DNA from: Pokkaliibacter plantistimulans | GTDB lineage: Bacteria > Pseudomonadota > Gammaproteobacteria > Pseudomonadales > Balneatricaceae | Length of the DNA: 56,195 bases | Assembly (NCBI RefSeq): GCF_003194385.1 | Contig: NZ_LAPT01000024.1 | Coordinates: 1 to 56,195, forward strand | Reading direction: 5' to 3' | Shown: positions 17,743-28,521 of the stretch, piece after piece | Numbering within the stretch: the first letter of the stretch is position 1 | Layout of the letters: each line of letters starts with the position of its first letter | Notes under the pieces: generated by a model | What the model was told of the DNA's origin: nothing | The model's database searches: none | The model's input: only the letters and a program-made list of their open reading frames with translations | Position numbers and translations under genes: made by a program

Positions 17743-19005
17743 ATGTCTGATCTCAAACAAGCTGCGCTTGACTACCATGAGTTTCCCCGTCCCGGTAAAT
17801 TGGCGACTGAGGTAACCAAGCCCACTGCCACTGCACGTGATCTGGCGCTGGCCTACAGCCCCGGTGTTGCAGAGCCAGTACGTGAAATCGCCAAGGATGC
17901 CGAAAACGCTTACCGCTATACCGGTAAAGGCAATCTGGTTGCAGTTATTTCTGACGGTACCGCTATTCTGGGTCTGGGTAACCTGGGTCCACTGGCCAGT
18001 AAGCCGGTAATGGAAGGCAAATGCCTGCTGTTCAAACGCTTCGCCGGTATCGATGGCGTCGATATCGAAGTGAATGCTGAAAGCCCTCAGGCTTTTATTG
18101 ATACGGTTGCTCGTATCGCTGACACCTGGGGCGGTATCAATCTTGAGGACATCAAGGCGCCAGAGTGCTTCGAAATCGAGCGCGCCCTGATCGAAAAATG
18201 CTCTATTCCTGTGTTTCATGATGACCAGCACGGTACCGCTATCGTGACCGCTGCGGGCATGCTGAACGCTCTGGAACTGCAAGGTAAGACTATTGCTGAG
18301 GCCAAGATCGTCTGCCTGGGTGCTGGCGCTGCTGCCGTTGCCTGTATGAAGTTGTTGGTCAGCTGCGGCGCTAAGCTGGAAAACATCTACATGCTCGATC
18401 GCAAGGGTGTTATCCACAGCGAGCGTGATGATCTGAACCAGTACAAGGCCATGTTTGCGACTGTCACTGACAAGCGCACCATGGATGACGCGATTGCAGG
18501 TGCGGATGTGTTTGTCGGCCTGTCTGGCCCTGACCTGCTGTCGCCTGCACAGCTGAAGGCGATGGCGCCTAACCCTATCGTCTTCGCCTGCTCCAACCCT
18601 GATCCAGAGATCAAGCCTGAGCTGGCGCACTCTGTACGTGACGACGTGATCATGGCCACTGGCCGTTCTGATTACCCGAACCAGGTCAACAACGTGCTGG
18701 GCTTCCCCTTCATCTTCCGTGGTGCGCTGGACGTACGTGCCACACGTATCAACGAAGAAATGAAGCTGGCCGCGGTGAATGCATTGAAGGATCTGGCACG
18801 TGAAGAAGTGCCTCAGGATGTGCTGGCTGCCTACGGTCTACAGAGTCTGAGTTTTGGTAAGGAATACATCATTCCCAAGCCCATGGACAGTCGTCTGCTG
18901 GGTGTAGTGGCAGGTGCTGTGGCCAAAGCGGCGGTCGATACCGGCGTTGCCCGTTTGCCCTTCCCCGAGAACTATCCGCTGAACAGCGTCGCAGACGTCA
19001 AATAA
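17743..19005 (+). CDS. maeB: NAD(P)-dependent malic enzyme, short form
   Basis: 420 aa from the ATG at 17743 ([19 protein letters not shown]). Oxidative decarboxylation of malate to pyruvate. The N-terminal malic domain holds [13 protein letters not shown] (about 40) and the metal-binding [11 protein letters not shown] (about 160); the NAD(P) domain holds the glycine-rich [12 protein letters not shown] (about 192). The C-terminal phosphotransacetylase-like domain of the 759-aa E. coli MaeB is absent, as in the ~420-aa Pseudomonas enzyme. Monocistronic, between two terminators. Confidence 0.93.
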   Translation: MSDLKQAALDYHEFPRPGKLATEVTKPTATARDLALAYSPGVAEPVREIAKDAENAYRYTGKGNLVAVISDGTAILGLGNLGPLASKPVMEGKCLLFKRFAGIDGVDIEVNAESPQAFIDTVARIADTWGGINLEDIKAPECFEIERALIEKCSIPVFHDDQHGTAIVTAAGMLNALELQGKTIAEAKIVCLGAGAAAVACMKLLVSCGAKLENIYMLDRKGVIHSERDDLNQYKAMFATVTDKRTMDDAIAGADVFVGLSGPDLLSPAQLKAMAPNPIVFACSNPDPEIKPELAHSVRDDVIMATGRSDYPNQVNNVLGFPFIFRGALDVRATRINEEMKLAAVNALKDLAREEVPQDVLAAYGLQSLSFGKEYIIPKPMDSRLLGVVAGAVAKAAVDTGVARLPFPENYPLNSVADVK

Positions 19006-19024
19006 GTTCCCGGTAGTACTTGTG

Positions 19025-19058
19025 AAAAGGCCGCCCTGAGTGATCAGGGCGGCCTTTT
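19025..19058 (+). terminator. Rho-independent terminator of maeB
   Basis: 15-bp perfect arms (19025-19039, 19044-19058; core ggccgccctga/tcagggcggcc), tetraloop gtga, T5 run. The A-run at its 5' end lets it also serve mrcA on the minus strand. Confidence 0.9.
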
Positions 19059-19126
19059 TATTGACTGAAAACTTGTTGGTTCGTCAGGTGCTGTGCAAGG
19101 TGCTTCGCACCCTGCAGATCAGCGCA

Positions 19127-21532
19127 TCAGAACAGGTCTTCAGGTCGGATTTCTTTCTGTACCTGTCCCTGAGCATTGAGATGAAGCTCTGGTGGTGCCA
19201 GTTCTGACTGGAACAGTTCGAAGATGCCATCGCTGCCGGGAGCGGCACGCTCACCGGTCTTGGGGTCAATGCGCACACTGACAATGCCATCTGGCTGCTG
19301 GCGAGGTTCCTCTGGCATGCCTTTGAGGGCAACAGCCATGTAGTCCATCCATGCTGGCAGAGCCGCCACGGCACCGAACTCGCGACGTCCCAGGGTGCTG
19401 GGTTGGTCAAAGCCGACCCAGACGCTGGTGGCAATGCGACTGTTATAGCCAGAGAACCAGGCATCAACCTGATCATTGGTCGTGCCGGTTTTGCCTGCCA
19501 GATCACTGCGCTTCAGCGCGGCCGCTCGGTGACCGGTACCACGACGGATAACATCCATCAGCATATCCGTCAGCAGGTAGTTCACTCTGGGGTCCATGAT
19601 CTGCTTGGCGACCGGGTGGCCATCAGGGGTGACAGCCTGGTTGCTGATGATGCAGCTTGGACAGGCCTCAGTGGCGGTATTTTCTACCAGTACCTTACCG
19701 TCGACATTCTCCACTCGATTAATCAGGTAGGACGATACCTTATAGCCTCCGTTGGCGATGGATGCATAGCCGGTAGCCACTTCCATCGGTGTGAGGGAGG
19801 CTGTGCCCAGGGCCAGCGACAGACCGCGTGGAAGGTTGGCAGGATCAAAACCGAAACGGCTCAGATAGTCGATGCCGGTTTCAATGCCAATAGCACGCAA
19901 CAATCGTATCGACACCAGATTGCGTGACATGTACAGCGCTTCACGCATGCGTGTAGGGCCATAGAACTTGCCGCCGGAGTTTTCCGGGCGCCAGGCGCCG
20001 CTCGCCAGGCTGGGGTCGCTATAGACAATAGGGGCGTCGTTAATGATAGAACCGGGAGAAAAGCCGTTTTCCAGTGCCGCCGCATAGATAAAGGGTTTGA
20101 TATTCGAACCGGGCTGGCGGCGAGCCTGAGTAGCACGGTTGAAATTGGAGTAGTAGAAGTTGAAGCCGCCACTGAGTGCCATGATGGCGCCATCCTTGGG
20201 ATTGAGGCTGACCAGTGCGCCCTGCACCACGGGCAGCTGTGACAAGGTCCAGATCACCTCTCCCTCAGGGTTATCTTCGGCATTGTCGGCAAACGCCTGT
20301 TGCTGGCGCACCCGTACAACGTCTCCCACAGTAACTATGTCAGCAGCTTGCTTGGGAACCGGACCAAGGCTGTTAACATTAATATTCTTGCGTGCCCATT
20401 TCAGACCAGACCAGTCGACGGTGACTTCACTGTCATCAGCCAGACGTACCTGGATCTGCTTATCCTGAACCTGAGTAACCACCGCGGGCATCAGACCACT
20501 ATAGCTTGGAATAGCTTTTAACTGCTTTTGCAGGGTGGCACTGTCAAGCGAACTCAGGTCCCAGTGCTGCTCCGGGCCACGGAAGCCGTGGCGGGTTTCA
20601 TATTCGAGCAGTGCGTTGGCGAGCGCTTGCTGTGCCGTTTCCTGCAGATGGCTGTCCACGGTGGTGAAAACACGATAACCACCTTCGTAAAGGTCCGGGA
20701 ACTTGTCGAGCAGTTCTGCCCGTGCCATTTCGGCTACATAAGGCGCATCCAGTTCAGGCTGAAGGCCATGATAGCGGGCGGTGTTTGGCTCTTTGATGGC
20801 CTGCTCGTAGGCAACATCATCGATGTAGCCGAGGTCCAGCATGCGGCCGAGAATCCAGTTGCGACGCTCCATGGCACGGTCTGGATTAGCGATCGGGTTA
20901 TAGGCAGAAGGAGCTTTGGGCAGTCCGGCAATCATGGCCATTTCTGCCAGACTCAGGTCGCTGATGGACTTGCCGTAGTACACCTGTGCTGCCGCTTCGA
21001 TGCCATAGGCGCGGTTGCCCAGATAGATTTTGTTGACATACAGCTCGAAGATTTCGTCCTTGCTGAGCTCTTGCTCCATTTGCAGCGACAGCAAAATTTC
21101 GGAGAACTTGCGAGTGAAGGTCTGCTGGCGCGTCAGAAAGAAGTTACGTGCCACCTGCATGGTGATGGTGGAGCCGCCGCCTTGAATATGGCCGGTCTTG
21201 GCCAGCTGGACGAAGGCGCGCAGCAGGCCTTTGACATCAATGCCGTGGTGGGTTTCGAAGTTGGCGTCTTCTGCGGCGTAAAAGGCTTTGACGAAAGTTG
21301 GAGGAATAACGTCATAATCCACAGGCGTGCGGCGCTTTTCGCCAAATTCACCAATCAGCTTGCCGTCTGCACTGTAAATGCGCAGCGGTGTCTGCAGTTG
21401 AACTGTGCGCAGGGTCTCAACATCAGGAAGTGTGGGCTCCAGGTGCTTGTAAATGGCAAAAGTGGCGAGGGCACCTAGAATAATTCCGGCAAGAGTCAGC
21501 CAGACGAGCCAGCGGAACAAAGCTCTCAGCAT
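19127..21532 (-). CDS. mrcA: Penicillin-binding protein 1A (bifunctional class A PBP)
   Basis: 801 aa. Inner-membrane anchored peptidoglycan glycosyltransferase/transpeptidase. Membrane segment about 8-28; GT51 domain with EDANFETHHGID (about 90) and GGSTITMQVARNF; an inserted OB-like region (about 315-420); transpeptidase motifs SNIKPF (SxxK, about 470), an SxN region (MSRNLVS) and KTGTTNDQVDAWF (about 690). Called ponA in Pseudomonas; divergent from pilM as there. Confidence 0.96.
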   Translation of the reverse strand: MLRALFRWLVWLTLAGIILGALATFAIYKHLEPTLPDVETLRTVQLQTPLRIYSADGKLIGEFGEKRRTPVDYDVIPPTFVKAFYAAEDANFETHHGIDVKGLLRAFVQLAKTGHIQGGGSTITMQVARNFFLTRQQTFTRKFSEILLSLQMEQELSKDEIFELYVNKIYLGNRAYGIEAAAQVYYGKSISDLSLAEMAMIAGLPKAPSAYNPIANPDRAMERRNWILGRMLDLGYIDDVAYEQAIKEPNTARYHGLQPELDAPYVAEMARAELLDKFPDLYEGGYRVFTTVDSHLQETAQQALANALLEYETRHGFRGPEQHWDLSSLDSATLQKQLKAIPSYSGLMPAVVTQVQDKQIQVRLADDSEVTVDWSGLKWARKNINVNSLGPVPKQAADIVTVGDVVRVRQQQAFADNAEDNPEGEVIWTLSQLPVVQGALVSLNPKDGAIMALSGGFNFYYSNFNRATQARRQPGSNIKPFIYAAALENGFSPGSIINDAPIVYSDPSLASGAWRPENSGGKFYGPTRMREALYMSRNLVSIRLLRAIGIETGIDYLSRFGFDPANLPRGLSLALGTASLTPMEVATGYASIANGGYKVSSYLINRVENVDGKVLVENTATEACPSCIISNQAVTPDGHPVAKQIMDPRVNYLLTDMLMDVIRRGTGHRAAALKRSDLAGKTGTTNDQVDAWFSGYNSRIATSVWVGFDQPSTLGRREFGAVAALPAWMDYMAVALKGMPEEPRQQPDGIVSVRIDPKTGERAAPGSDGIFELFQSELAPPELHLNAQGQVQKEIRPEDLF

Positions 21533-21682
21533 GAGTAACGAGTCCTGGTAAGTATTTGAGCGTATGCGGAGGAGGCCCTATTCTAACAGGCCAACTGTAC
21601 AAGTCATGGTCGATAGTCAGACAAATATTGTGCAGACATTACGCGAGTGACCAAATTTTACACAGAGGCATGGGGTGTGACC

Positions 21683-21710
21683 TAGACAAAAAGAAAATTT
21701 TTTCTATACC
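21683..21710 (+). promoter_or_regulatory. Candidate promoter of the pilMNOPQ operon
   Basis: tagaca (21683-21688; 5 of 6), 16-bp spacer including an A/T tract, tatacc (21705-21710; 4 of 6). It lies about 95 bp before pilM in the AT-rich mrcA/pilM divergent region. Confidence 0.35.
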
Positions 21711-21803
21711 ATGCAGTTTATGTGTATATGTAACTTCTTCGTATCACTTTAAGTATCTATATTTAGAGTGAGTTCCAGCTAATTCCAGCATAAGGAATTG
21801 CAT

Positions 21804-22862
21804 GTGCCGTCGTGGTTCAAAGGTTTCAGACAACAGTCGCTGCTCGGAATCGATATAGGTACCACCGGTATCAAACTGGTAGAGCTGGCTCGCAAAGGCA
21901 AACAGTATGAACTGCTCAGTTTTGCTGTGGTGCCTTATACCAATGGCCAGATGATCGATCCCATGCTGCCAGAGGAGGAGGTCGTCATTAGCACTCTGCA
22001 GGAAGCGGTGAAGATTGCAGGATGTCAAAGCCGGCGTGGTGCCATTGCTGTCAACAGTGCGTCAGTTATCAGTCGGGTGGTGGAGGTGCCGGTCGATGCG
22101 ATAGGCGATGAGATTGAGCAAAGTATTCGCGATCAGGCAGACCAGATCATTCCCTACTCTCTTGATGATGTCATTCTTGATTACAGCGCGCTGGATCAGG
22201 AGCCCAGGAATGGCTTGCAGTCGATGTTCCTGGTGGCCGCCCGTCGTGATCAGGTGGAAACACAGGAGCGTTTGCTGCTGGCGGCGGGGCTGGAGTGTCG
22301 CCTGATTGATGTGGATACCTTCGCGATTGGCCGCTCCCTCCAATACAGTCTGGCGGCTCAGCAACAACGCCCTGCGGAAGGCCTGATCATGTTGCTCGAT
22401 ATCGGTGCCATGCGCTCTGTGCTCTATGCCTTTGACGGAGAGCGGGTGGTGTACTCCCGCGAGCACGATTTCGGCGACCATCAGTTACGTCAGCCCCCAG
22501 TGACCAATCCATTCGAATATGAAGAGTACGGCGAGAGCTCGTCTCCAGCATCTGGCGCCATGAACGAAGCCGAGCGTTATCAGCAACTGTTAGGGCATCA
22601 GCTGGAGCGAGCGCTGGAGCTGTTCGCTGAGGCTCAACCAGATAGCCTGATAGGATGTCTGGTGCTGGCAGGGGGCGGCGCCTGTCAGAAGGGATTAACT
22701 CCTGCCTTGTCCAAGCACCTGCAGTTGAAAGTCGTGCAGGCTAATCCCCTTGCTGGAGTAAAGCGCCCCGGCAAGCTGGATGCTGAGCTGCAGCAGCGTG
22801 CACCTTCGCTGATGACAGCGTGCGGGCTGGCAATGCGGGTCGGCCAGGAATGGGGGGGCTGA
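21804..22862 (+). CDS. pilM: Type IV pilus assembly protein PilM
   Basis: 352 aa from the GTG at 21804, 7 bp after a TAAGGA ribosome site; a TTG at 21798 is too close to that site. Actin-like cytoplasmic protein with the N-terminal LLGIDIGTTGIKLVELA (about 15-30) and a second phosphate loop region (LLDIGAMRSVLYAF, about 200). It binds the PilN N terminus and links the alignment complex to the motor. First gene of pilMNOPQ. Confidence 0.95.
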   Translation: MPSWFKGFRQQSLLGIDIGTTGIKLVELARKGKQYELLSFAVVPYTNGQMIDPMLPEEEVVISTLQEAVKIAGCQSRRGAIAVNSASVISRVVEVPVDAIGDEIEQSIRDQADQIIPYSLDDVILDYSALDQEPRNGLQSMFLVAARRDQVETQERLLLAAGLECRLIDVDTFAIGRSLQYSLAAQQQRPAEGLIMLLDIGAMRSVLYAFDGERVVYSREHDFGDHQLRQPPVTNPFEYEEYGESSSPASGAMNEAERYQQLLGHQLERALELFAEAQPDSLIGCLVLAGGGACQKGLTPALSKHLQLKVVQANPLAGVKRPGKLDAELQQRAPSLMTACGLAMRVGQEWGG

Positions 22863-22864
22863 AC

Positions 22865-23446
22865 ATGAGAATCAACCTGCTTCCCTGGCGTCAGGAACGT
22901 GAAGAGCTTCGCAAGAAATATTTCAATCAGGCAATGCTGGGTGGCTTGATCGTGGCTGTACTCTGCCTGGCAGGCTACTGGCAGTGGCGCAATATGCAGA
23001 TTGATATTCAGCAGGGCCGAAACCAGTACCTGAAGGCGCAAATTGCCCGACTGGATAAGCAGGCGGGTGAGTTGCGCAGTATTCAGGATCGCCAGCAGCT
23101 GCTTTTGGACCGCATCGACGTCATCAACGGATTACAGGCTGAGCGGCCAGTGATGGTGAATCTGCTCGCCGATGTGGTGCGCGATGTGCCGGAGAAAGTC
23201 TTTCTGACGGCCATGAAGCGCAGTAATGATCAGGTGGCTATTCAGGGCAAAGCGCAGAATAACCTGCAGGTTTCCAGCTTCCTGCGTACGCTGGATCAGG
23301 GGGAACGCTTCCATTTGCCCAACCTGTCACGGGTGGCAAAGGCTGATAGCCCGGTAGGTTGGATGGACTTTGATCTCAAGGTCGACCTGCAGAAACCGAA
23401 AGCCGCTGAGCCAGCAGAGGAGGTGAGCAATGGCAAAAAGCAATAA
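22865..23446 (+). CDS. pilN: Type IV pilus assembly protein PilN
   Basis: 193 aa from the ATG at 22865, two bases after pilM. The start MRINLLPWRQEREE is the conserved PilM-binding peptide. One membrane segment (about 22-40), then a coiled coil (about 45-85) and a periplasmic ferredoxin-like domain. Forms a heterodimer with PilO. Confidence 0.96.
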   Translation: MRINLLPWRQEREELRKKYFNQAMLGGLIVAVLCLAGYWQWRNMQIDIQQGRNQYLKAQIARLDKQAGELRSIQDRQQLLLDRIDVINGLQAERPVMVNLLADVVRDVPEKVFLTAMKRSNDQVAIQGKAQNNLQVSSFLRTLDQGERFHLPNLSRVAKADSPVGWMDFDLKVDLQKPKAAEPAEEVSNGKKQ

Positions 23447-24110
23447 CCTCGGACGGGCATTCAAGCGTGCTTTCCATGGCTTTGATGCCAACAACCTGGA
23501 CTTCAGCCAGGCGGGCAGCTGGCCCATAGGGCCAAAGATCATTGTCGTTATGCTCATTTTTGTACTGGCGCTGGCAGCAGGATATTTTCTGGTGCTCAGT
23601 GATCTGGACGACCAGTATGATGCCATGGTGCGAGAGGAACCGCGGCTGAAAGAGCAGGTCACCAAGAAAAGTGAGATGGTGGTTGGTTTGCCAATGTATA
23701 AGGCGCGTCTCGAGGAGGTTGAGGCGCGTTTTAAGGTTTTGCTGCAGCAGCTACCGCTCAAACAGGAAGTGCCTGGCTTGCTGGACCAAATGACCAAACT
23801 TGGCCAGAACGCAGGATTAACTTTCCGCCAGATTGACCTGCAGCCAGAGCAAAAGTCGTCTTTCTACCAGATACTGCCGATCAAGATCACCGTATTTGGT
23901 GCCTATCACGCTATCGGTGAGTTCATCTATGGTTTGGCTGCCCTGCCACGAGTGGTGACCTTACATGATTTTGATTTGACGCCTCAGGCTGACGGCTCGT
24001 TGCAGCTGGTATTGCAGGCACGCACATATCGCTTCGAGGAAGACGACGAGCAGGCAGCCAATAAGCCTGCAAACGGGAGCAATACCAGCAAGAAGGCAGC
24101 CAAACCATGA
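23430..24110 (+). CDS. pilO: Type IV pilus assembly protein PilO
   Basis: 226 aa, overlapping pilN by 17 bp. Cytoplasmic N terminus, membrane segment (about 37-55, IIVVMLIFVLALAAGYFLVL), coiled coil (about 60-105), then a periplasmic domain. Partner of PilN and PilP in the inner-membrane alignment complex. Confidence 0.95.
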   Translation: MAKSNNLGRAFKRAFHGFDANNLDFSQAGSWPIGPKIIVVMLIFVLALAAGYFLVLSDLDDQYDAMVREEPRLKEQVTKKSEMVVGLPMYKARLEEVEARFKVLLQQLPLKQEVPGLLDQMTKLGQNAGLTFRQIDLQPEQKSSFYQILPIKITVFGAYHAIGEFIYGLAALPRVVTLHDFDLTPQADGSLQLVLQARTYRFEEDDEQAANKPANGSNTSKKAAKP

Positions 24111-24694
24111 TCAGACTGACGCTCGGTACGGTGATGGTTGCCGGTGTGCTTTTGATGCAGGGGTGCACACCGCAAGTGCCGCTGGATGATCTTAAAGCCT
24201 TTGTCGACAAGGCAGGCAAAACACAGCCTAAGCCACTGGCGCCTTTGCCGCCGCTACCTGAGTACAAACCTGCCCGGTACGATGTCACGACCCTGCGCGA
24301 GCCTTTCACTAACCCAGAAATCAAAATAGTGCAAAAGGCAGATATCGAAGAGTCCGATATTCATCCTGATACCAACCGGCCCAAAGAGGCGCTTGAAGCC
24401 TATGATCTCGACTCATTGAGCTTCGTTGGATTAATGAACAAAGGTGGCAAGGAGTTCGCCCTGGTTCGTGATCCGCAGGGAGCATTGCATCTGGTGGCTG
24501 AGGGTAACTACATGGGCAAAAACTTTGGCCGCGTGGTGGCTATCCGGGTTGAGCAGGGCAAGGCTATGAATGATCAGTTAGGTACCAAGCCTCCCTTGCA
24601 GGGGCAGCTTGAGTTGGAAGAAATTATCTCGACCAGTGATAACCGGTGGCGCAGTCGCCCCCGTGTAATATCAATGCAGTTCGAAAATAACTAA
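24107..24694 (+). CDS. pilP: Type IV pilus lipoprotein PilP
   Basis: 195 aa, start overlapping the pilO stop (ATGA). Lipoprotein signal with lipobox LMQGC (Cys about residue 21); a disordered Pro-rich stretch, then the beta-sandwich domain (about 85-190: FVGLMNKGGKEFALVRDPQGALHLV, GNYMGKNFGRV) that binds PilNO and the PilQ N0 domain. Confidence 0.95.
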   Translation: MIRLTLGTVMVAGVLLMQGCTPQVPLDDLKAFVDKAGKTQPKPLAPLPPLPEYKPARYDVTTLREPFTNPEIKIVQKADIEESDIHPDTNRPKEALEAYDLDSLSFVGLMNKGGKEFALVRDPQGALHLVAEGNYMGKNFGRVVAIRVEQGKAMNDQLGTKPPLQGQLELEEIISTSDNRWRSRPRVISMQFENN

Positions 24695-24720
24695 GCAGTC
24701 GATAAGGTAAGGGGGTTGAG

Positions 24721-26775
24721 GTGATACGGAGATCGGAACATAGCCTGTTATTCTTGGTGCTGGTCATGTGTCTGGGCCTGCTTAGTCAGCCTGCTGCTGC
24801 ACTGCAATTGAAGGATGTTCGGGTTTCTCCAGCAGGAAAGCCCCTGATGATCAGTCTGGATTTTGACAGTAAGCCAGGGCGGGTGCGGGTGACACGGAGT
24901 GAGGATCCACCTCTGACCCGCCTGACGGTGGATCAGGCAAGCAATGGGACGGGGCAGACCAGCTGGCGGAATCTCAACCCGGCATTACGCGATATCACTG
25001 TTGACAACGATAGTGGCAGTCTGAAAGTGAATGTTGAACTGCGCGAAGCCTCAGCGATGCAAACCCGTATCAATGGCAACACCATCGAAGTGGTGCCTGC
25101 TGAGGCGGAAACGGATGCTACGGCATTACCTGATGCCAGTAATGATGATAATGCCGGGCTGGTTTTTGAGCGCGGGGACAGTGGTGAAGGCAAGCTGCGA
25201 ATCATGCTGCCTGATCCCAATGTGCATGTCAGCGTCCAGGAAGAGGGCGCGGACATTCGCGTTGAGCTGGACGGTGATGTGTTGCCGGAGGTGTGGCAGA
25301 AGCATTATGACGTGGCTGATTATGGTACGACGGTCAGTGCCATTGATGCGCGCCGTGTATCGCCTTCGCGTGGTGTGATCGCTATTCACCCGGTGAAAGG
25401 TAAACGTCTTGAGTTTATAACCTATCAGGATGGTCTGGAGCTGGTTGTTGAAGCGCGCCCCAAAGAACCTTTACAGCGCAAAGTGGCAACCTACGATGGT
25501 GAACGCATTAGTCTGACCTTGCAGAACGTTGATGTAAGGCGCGTACTGCAGTTGATTGCCGAATCTCAGAACAAGAACGTCCTGATCAGTGATGGTGTGC
25601 AAGGCGAAATCAGCGTCAACTTCCAGAAGGTGCGTTGGGATGAGGCGCTGGATATGGTGCTGCGTTCACGCAAGCTGTCCAAGCGTGAACAGGGAGATAT
25701 CTGGCTGATTGGGCCTGCTGCAGAGCTGGCAGATTATGAGCGTCAGGATCTGGAGCAGAAGAAGCAGCTGGAAGATCTGGCACCTCTGGAGATCGACTAT
25801 ATTCAGATCAACTATGCCAAGGCGTCTGATCTGGTCAAAGTACTGGAAACCGAAGGGACGGACAGCAACAAGAGCCGCTTCCTGTCGGCGCGCGGTAGCG
25901 TAACTGCTGATCCACGCACCAACATCTTGCTGGTACAGGAAACCTCGGATCGCCTGAACAAAATTCGTGAGATAGTTGCCAAACTGGATCGACCCGTGCG
26001 GCAGGTGCAGATTGAAGCGCGAGTAGTCATTGCCAAAGACGGTTTCAGTAAGCAGCTGGGTGTGGCCTGGGGGGGAACCAGTACGAAGACCAGCGGCAGC
26101 AACAGCCTGATCCTTGGTGGTTCGACAAATACGATCGTACAGCGTGCCAATCAGCTGGCAGGTAACGATGATGATGTTGAGTTTCCTGGTGCACTGGCGG
26201 TAGATATGGGCCTGGATGACGTTGACAGTGCGACTTCGCTGGCACTGGGTTTCTACAATGGCTCCAACCTGCTGTCGCTGGAACTGTCGGCGTACCAAAG
26301 TGACAGCAAGATCGAAATCGTATCGCAGCCCAAACTGATCACCACCGACGGCAAGAAAGCGCTGATCGAGTCAGGGACCGAAATTCCTTATCAGACCGTA
26401 CAGAATGATGAGGTGAGTATCGAGTTCAAGAAAGCGGTGCTGTCGATGGCGGTAACACCACAGATTACCCCGGATAATCGTCTGATCATGGACCTCGATA
26501 TCAGCAAGGATTCCAAGGGGGAAACACTGAGTGATGGTAACTTCGCCATCGACACCAACCACCTGCAGACTCAGGTGCTGGTCAACAACGGCGAAACGCT
26601 GGTGCTGGGGGGGGTGTTTGAGGTCAACACCGAGAACAGCGTCATCAAGACACCGTTCTTCGGCGATATTCCCTACATCGGACGTCTGTTCCGGAAAACC
26701 GTCAATAGCGAAGACAAAGCGGAGTTGTTAATATTCATCACGCCTAAACTGGTCTCAGACGTAAATATTCCTTAA
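24721..26775 (+). CDS. pilQ: Type IV pilus secretin PilQ
   Basis: 684 aa from a GTG with AAGGGGG upstream. Signal peptide (about 1-27), two AMIN peptidoglycan-binding domains (about 28-235), STN/N0 (about 265-330, [18 protein letters not shown]), N1 (about 355-420) and the secretin barrel (about 430-680) with [19 protein letters not shown] and [12 protein letters not shown]. Outer-membrane channel for the pilus fibre. Last of the pil genes; aroK follows 14 bp later. Confidence 0.96.
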   Translation: MIRRSEHSLLFLVLVMCLGLLSQPAAALQLKDVRVSPAGKPLMISLDFDSKPGRVRVTRSEDPPLTRLTVDQASNGTGQTSWRNLNPALRDITVDNDSGSLKVNVELREASAMQTRINGNTIEVVPAEAETDATALPDASNDDNAGLVFERGDSGEGKLRIMLPDPNVHVSVQEEGADIRVELDGDVLPEVWQKHYDVADYGTTVSAIDARRVSPSRGVIAIHPVKGKRLEFITYQDGLELVVEARPKEPLQRKVATYDGERISLTLQNVDVRRVLQLIAESQNKNVLISDGVQGEISVNFQKVRWDEALDMVLRSRKLSKREQGDIWLIGPAAELADYERQDLEQKKQLEDLAPLEIDYIQINYAKASDLVKVLETEGTDSNKSRFLSARGSVTADPRTNILLVQETSDRLNKIREIVAKLDRPVRQVQIEARVVIAKDGFSKQLGVAWGGTSTKTSGSNSLILGGSTNTIVQRANQLAGNDDDVEFPGALAVDMGLDDVDSATSLALGFYNGSNLLSLELSAYQSDSKIEIVSQPKLITTDGKKALIESGTEIPYQTVQNDEVSIEFKKAVLSMAVTPQITPDNRLIMDLDISKDSKGETLSDGNFAIDTNHLQTQVLVNNGETLVLGGVFEVNTENSVIKTPFFGDIPYIGRLFRKTVNSEDKAELLIFITPKLVSDVNIP

Positions 26776-26789
26776 TCATCGGGCGTCCT

Positions 26790-27320
26790 ATGCACCCGCA
26801 GAAAAATCTTGTGCTTGTAGGGCCGATGGGGGCGGGTAAAACCACCATCGGCCGTTTGTTATCTCAGACACTATCGCTGGAGTTCGTTGACTCCGACCGG
26901 GAAATTGAAGAGCGTGCCGGTGCCAACATTCCCTGGATCTTTGATGTTGAGGGGGAGGAAGGGTTCCGTCGTCGTGAGGAACAGGTCATTGAGGATCTGG
27001 TACAGCGTCCTGGCATGGTGCTGGCTACCGGTGGTGGTGCAGTGATTCGAGACAGCAACCGTAATGTATTGAAACAGCGGGGCTTTGTGGTTTATCTGCA
27101 TACTACGGTGGCCCAGCAACTGGAACGTACTGCCAAGGATAAAAACCGCCCGCTGTTGCAGACTGAAGACCCATCCGCTGTGCTTTCTCGACTGTTCGCC
27201 TTGCGCGATCCGTTGTACCGGGAAGTGGCCTCTCTCATCATCAATACGGACAAGCGCAGTCCACGCGCAGTTGTGAACGAGATTGTCAGAAAGCTGAAGG
27301 CTGCCCATTGGTGTGACTGA
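26790..27320 (+). CDS. aroK: Shikimate kinase
   Basis: 176 aa. Walker [13 protein letters not shown] (about 12-23), shikimate-binding DSDREIEE (about 36), GGGAVIRD (about 82) and the lid KDKNRPLL. Phosphorylates shikimate in chorismate synthesis. The linkage pilQ-aroK-aroB-damX is conserved in gammaproteobacteria. Confidence 0.96.
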   Translation: MHPQKNLVLVGPMGAGKTTIGRLLSQTLSLEFVDSDREIEERAGANIPWIFDVEGEEGFRRREEQVIEDLVQRPGMVLATGGGAVIRDSNRNVLKQRGFVVYLHTTVAQQLERTAKDKNRPLLQTEDPSAVLSRLFALRDPLYREVASLIINTDKRSPRAVVNEIVRKLKAAHWCD

Positions 27321-27406
27321 TGGCTGTCGTGTAGCTGATCAACCTACTGGTCTGCAAGGTGCAGTGTGTCTGGCTTTGCGGGCCCCGATAGAGTAACGGT
27401 AAGTCT

Positions 27407-28483
27407 ATGTTGACCCTGAGTGTCGCTTTGGAAGAGCGTAGTTATCCGATTTTTGTGGGTCGGAATGTGATCGAACAGGCGGAGCTGTGGTTGCCCTACA
27501 TCCGCAGTCACCAGGTGCTGATCGTCACCAACGCCACAATCGCGCCGCTCTATCTGGATCGGGTCAAGGCACAGCTCGCAGGCAAACAGGTCGATGAGGT
27601 TATTCTGCCGGACGGTGAAGGCTACAAGACACTCGAGTACGTCAACAAGATTTTCGATGTGCTGCTGGAGAAAGGGCATAACCGCACCACGACGCTGATC
27701 GCACTTGGCGGAGGTGTAGTAGGTGACATGACTGGCTTCGCTGCAGCCAGCTACCAGCGCGGTGTCGACTTTATCCAGATTCCTACCACGTTGCTATCGC
27801 AGGTAGATTCTTCTGTTGGCGGCAAGACGGGCGTCAATCATCCTCTGGGTAAAAATATGATCGGTGCTTTTCACCAGCCGCGCGCGGTGTTGGCCGATCT
27901 GACTACTCTGGATACGTTACCTGAGCGTGAGCTCTCTGCGGGCCTTGCTGAGGTGATCAAATACGGCCTGATCATTGATGCTCCCTTCCTGCAGTGGCTG
28001 GAAGACAATATGCCTGCACTGTTGCAGCGAGATACCGCCGCGTTGGCTTACGCCATTCATCGCTCCTGCGAGATCAAAGCTGATGTAGTGGCACAGGATG
28101 AACGGGAAGGTGGGGTGCGTGCCCTGCTTAATCTGGGACACACCTTTGGCCACGCCATCGAAGCTCATCAGGGTTATGGTGCGTGGCTGCATGGTGAGGC
28201 TGTGGCAGCGGGAACTATGATGGCCGCACGCATGTCAGCTAAATTGGGCTGGATCAGTGCTGCTGATCTGACCCGCACCGAACAAGTCTTACTGGCTGCC
28301 GGATTGCCGGTCAAGGCACCTGTGGATATGAATGAAGACGACTTTATGCGCCGCATGGCGGTGGATAAAAAGGTTATGCATGGCCAGCTGCGGCTGATTT
28401 TGTTAAAAGCATTGGGAGAGGCTGTAATCACTGGCGATTATCCGGTGGAGGCTTTGAGCGCTACCCTGGCTGAGTCGGCGTAA
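27407..28483 (+). CDS. aroB: 3-dehydroquinate synthase
   Basis: 358 aa (E. coli 362). NAD- and zinc-dependent cyclisation of DAHP to 3-dehydroquinate. Signatures: [20 protein letters not shown] (about 103-122), [14 protein letters not shown] (about 140), zinc ligands in [12 protein letters not shown] (about 243) and [10 protein letters not shown] (about 262). Follows aroK by 86 bp. Confidence 0.97.
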   Translation: MLTLSVALEERSYPIFVGRNVIEQAELWLPYIRSHQVLIVTNATIAPLYLDRVKAQLAGKQVDEVILPDGEGYKTLEYVNKIFDVLLEKGHNRTTTLIALGGGVVGDMTGFAAASYQRGVDFIQIPTTLLSQVDSSVGGKTGVNHPLGKNMIGAFHQPRAVLADLTTLDTLPERELSAGLAEVIKYGLIIDAPFLQWLEDNMPALLQRDTAALAYAIHRSCEIKADVVAQDEREGGVRALLNLGHTFGHAIEAHQGYGAWLHGEAVAAGTMMAARMSAKLGWISAADLTRTEQVLLAAGLPVKAPVDMNEDDFMRRMAVDKKVMHGQLRLILLKALGEAVITGDYPVEALSATLAESA

Positions 28484-28521
28484 GTCAGGCGCTACATGCA
28501 AGCGTATACGGGGCAAACGAT

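Noticed and set aside
17695-18630. 311-codon open frame on the minus strand inside maeB
   Set aside because: Antisense shadow of a secure malic enzyme gene; no family features and no ribosome site.
20528-21478. 316-codon open frame on the plus strand inside mrcA
   Set aside because: Antisense to the PBP1A coding region; composition follows the codon pattern of the real gene.
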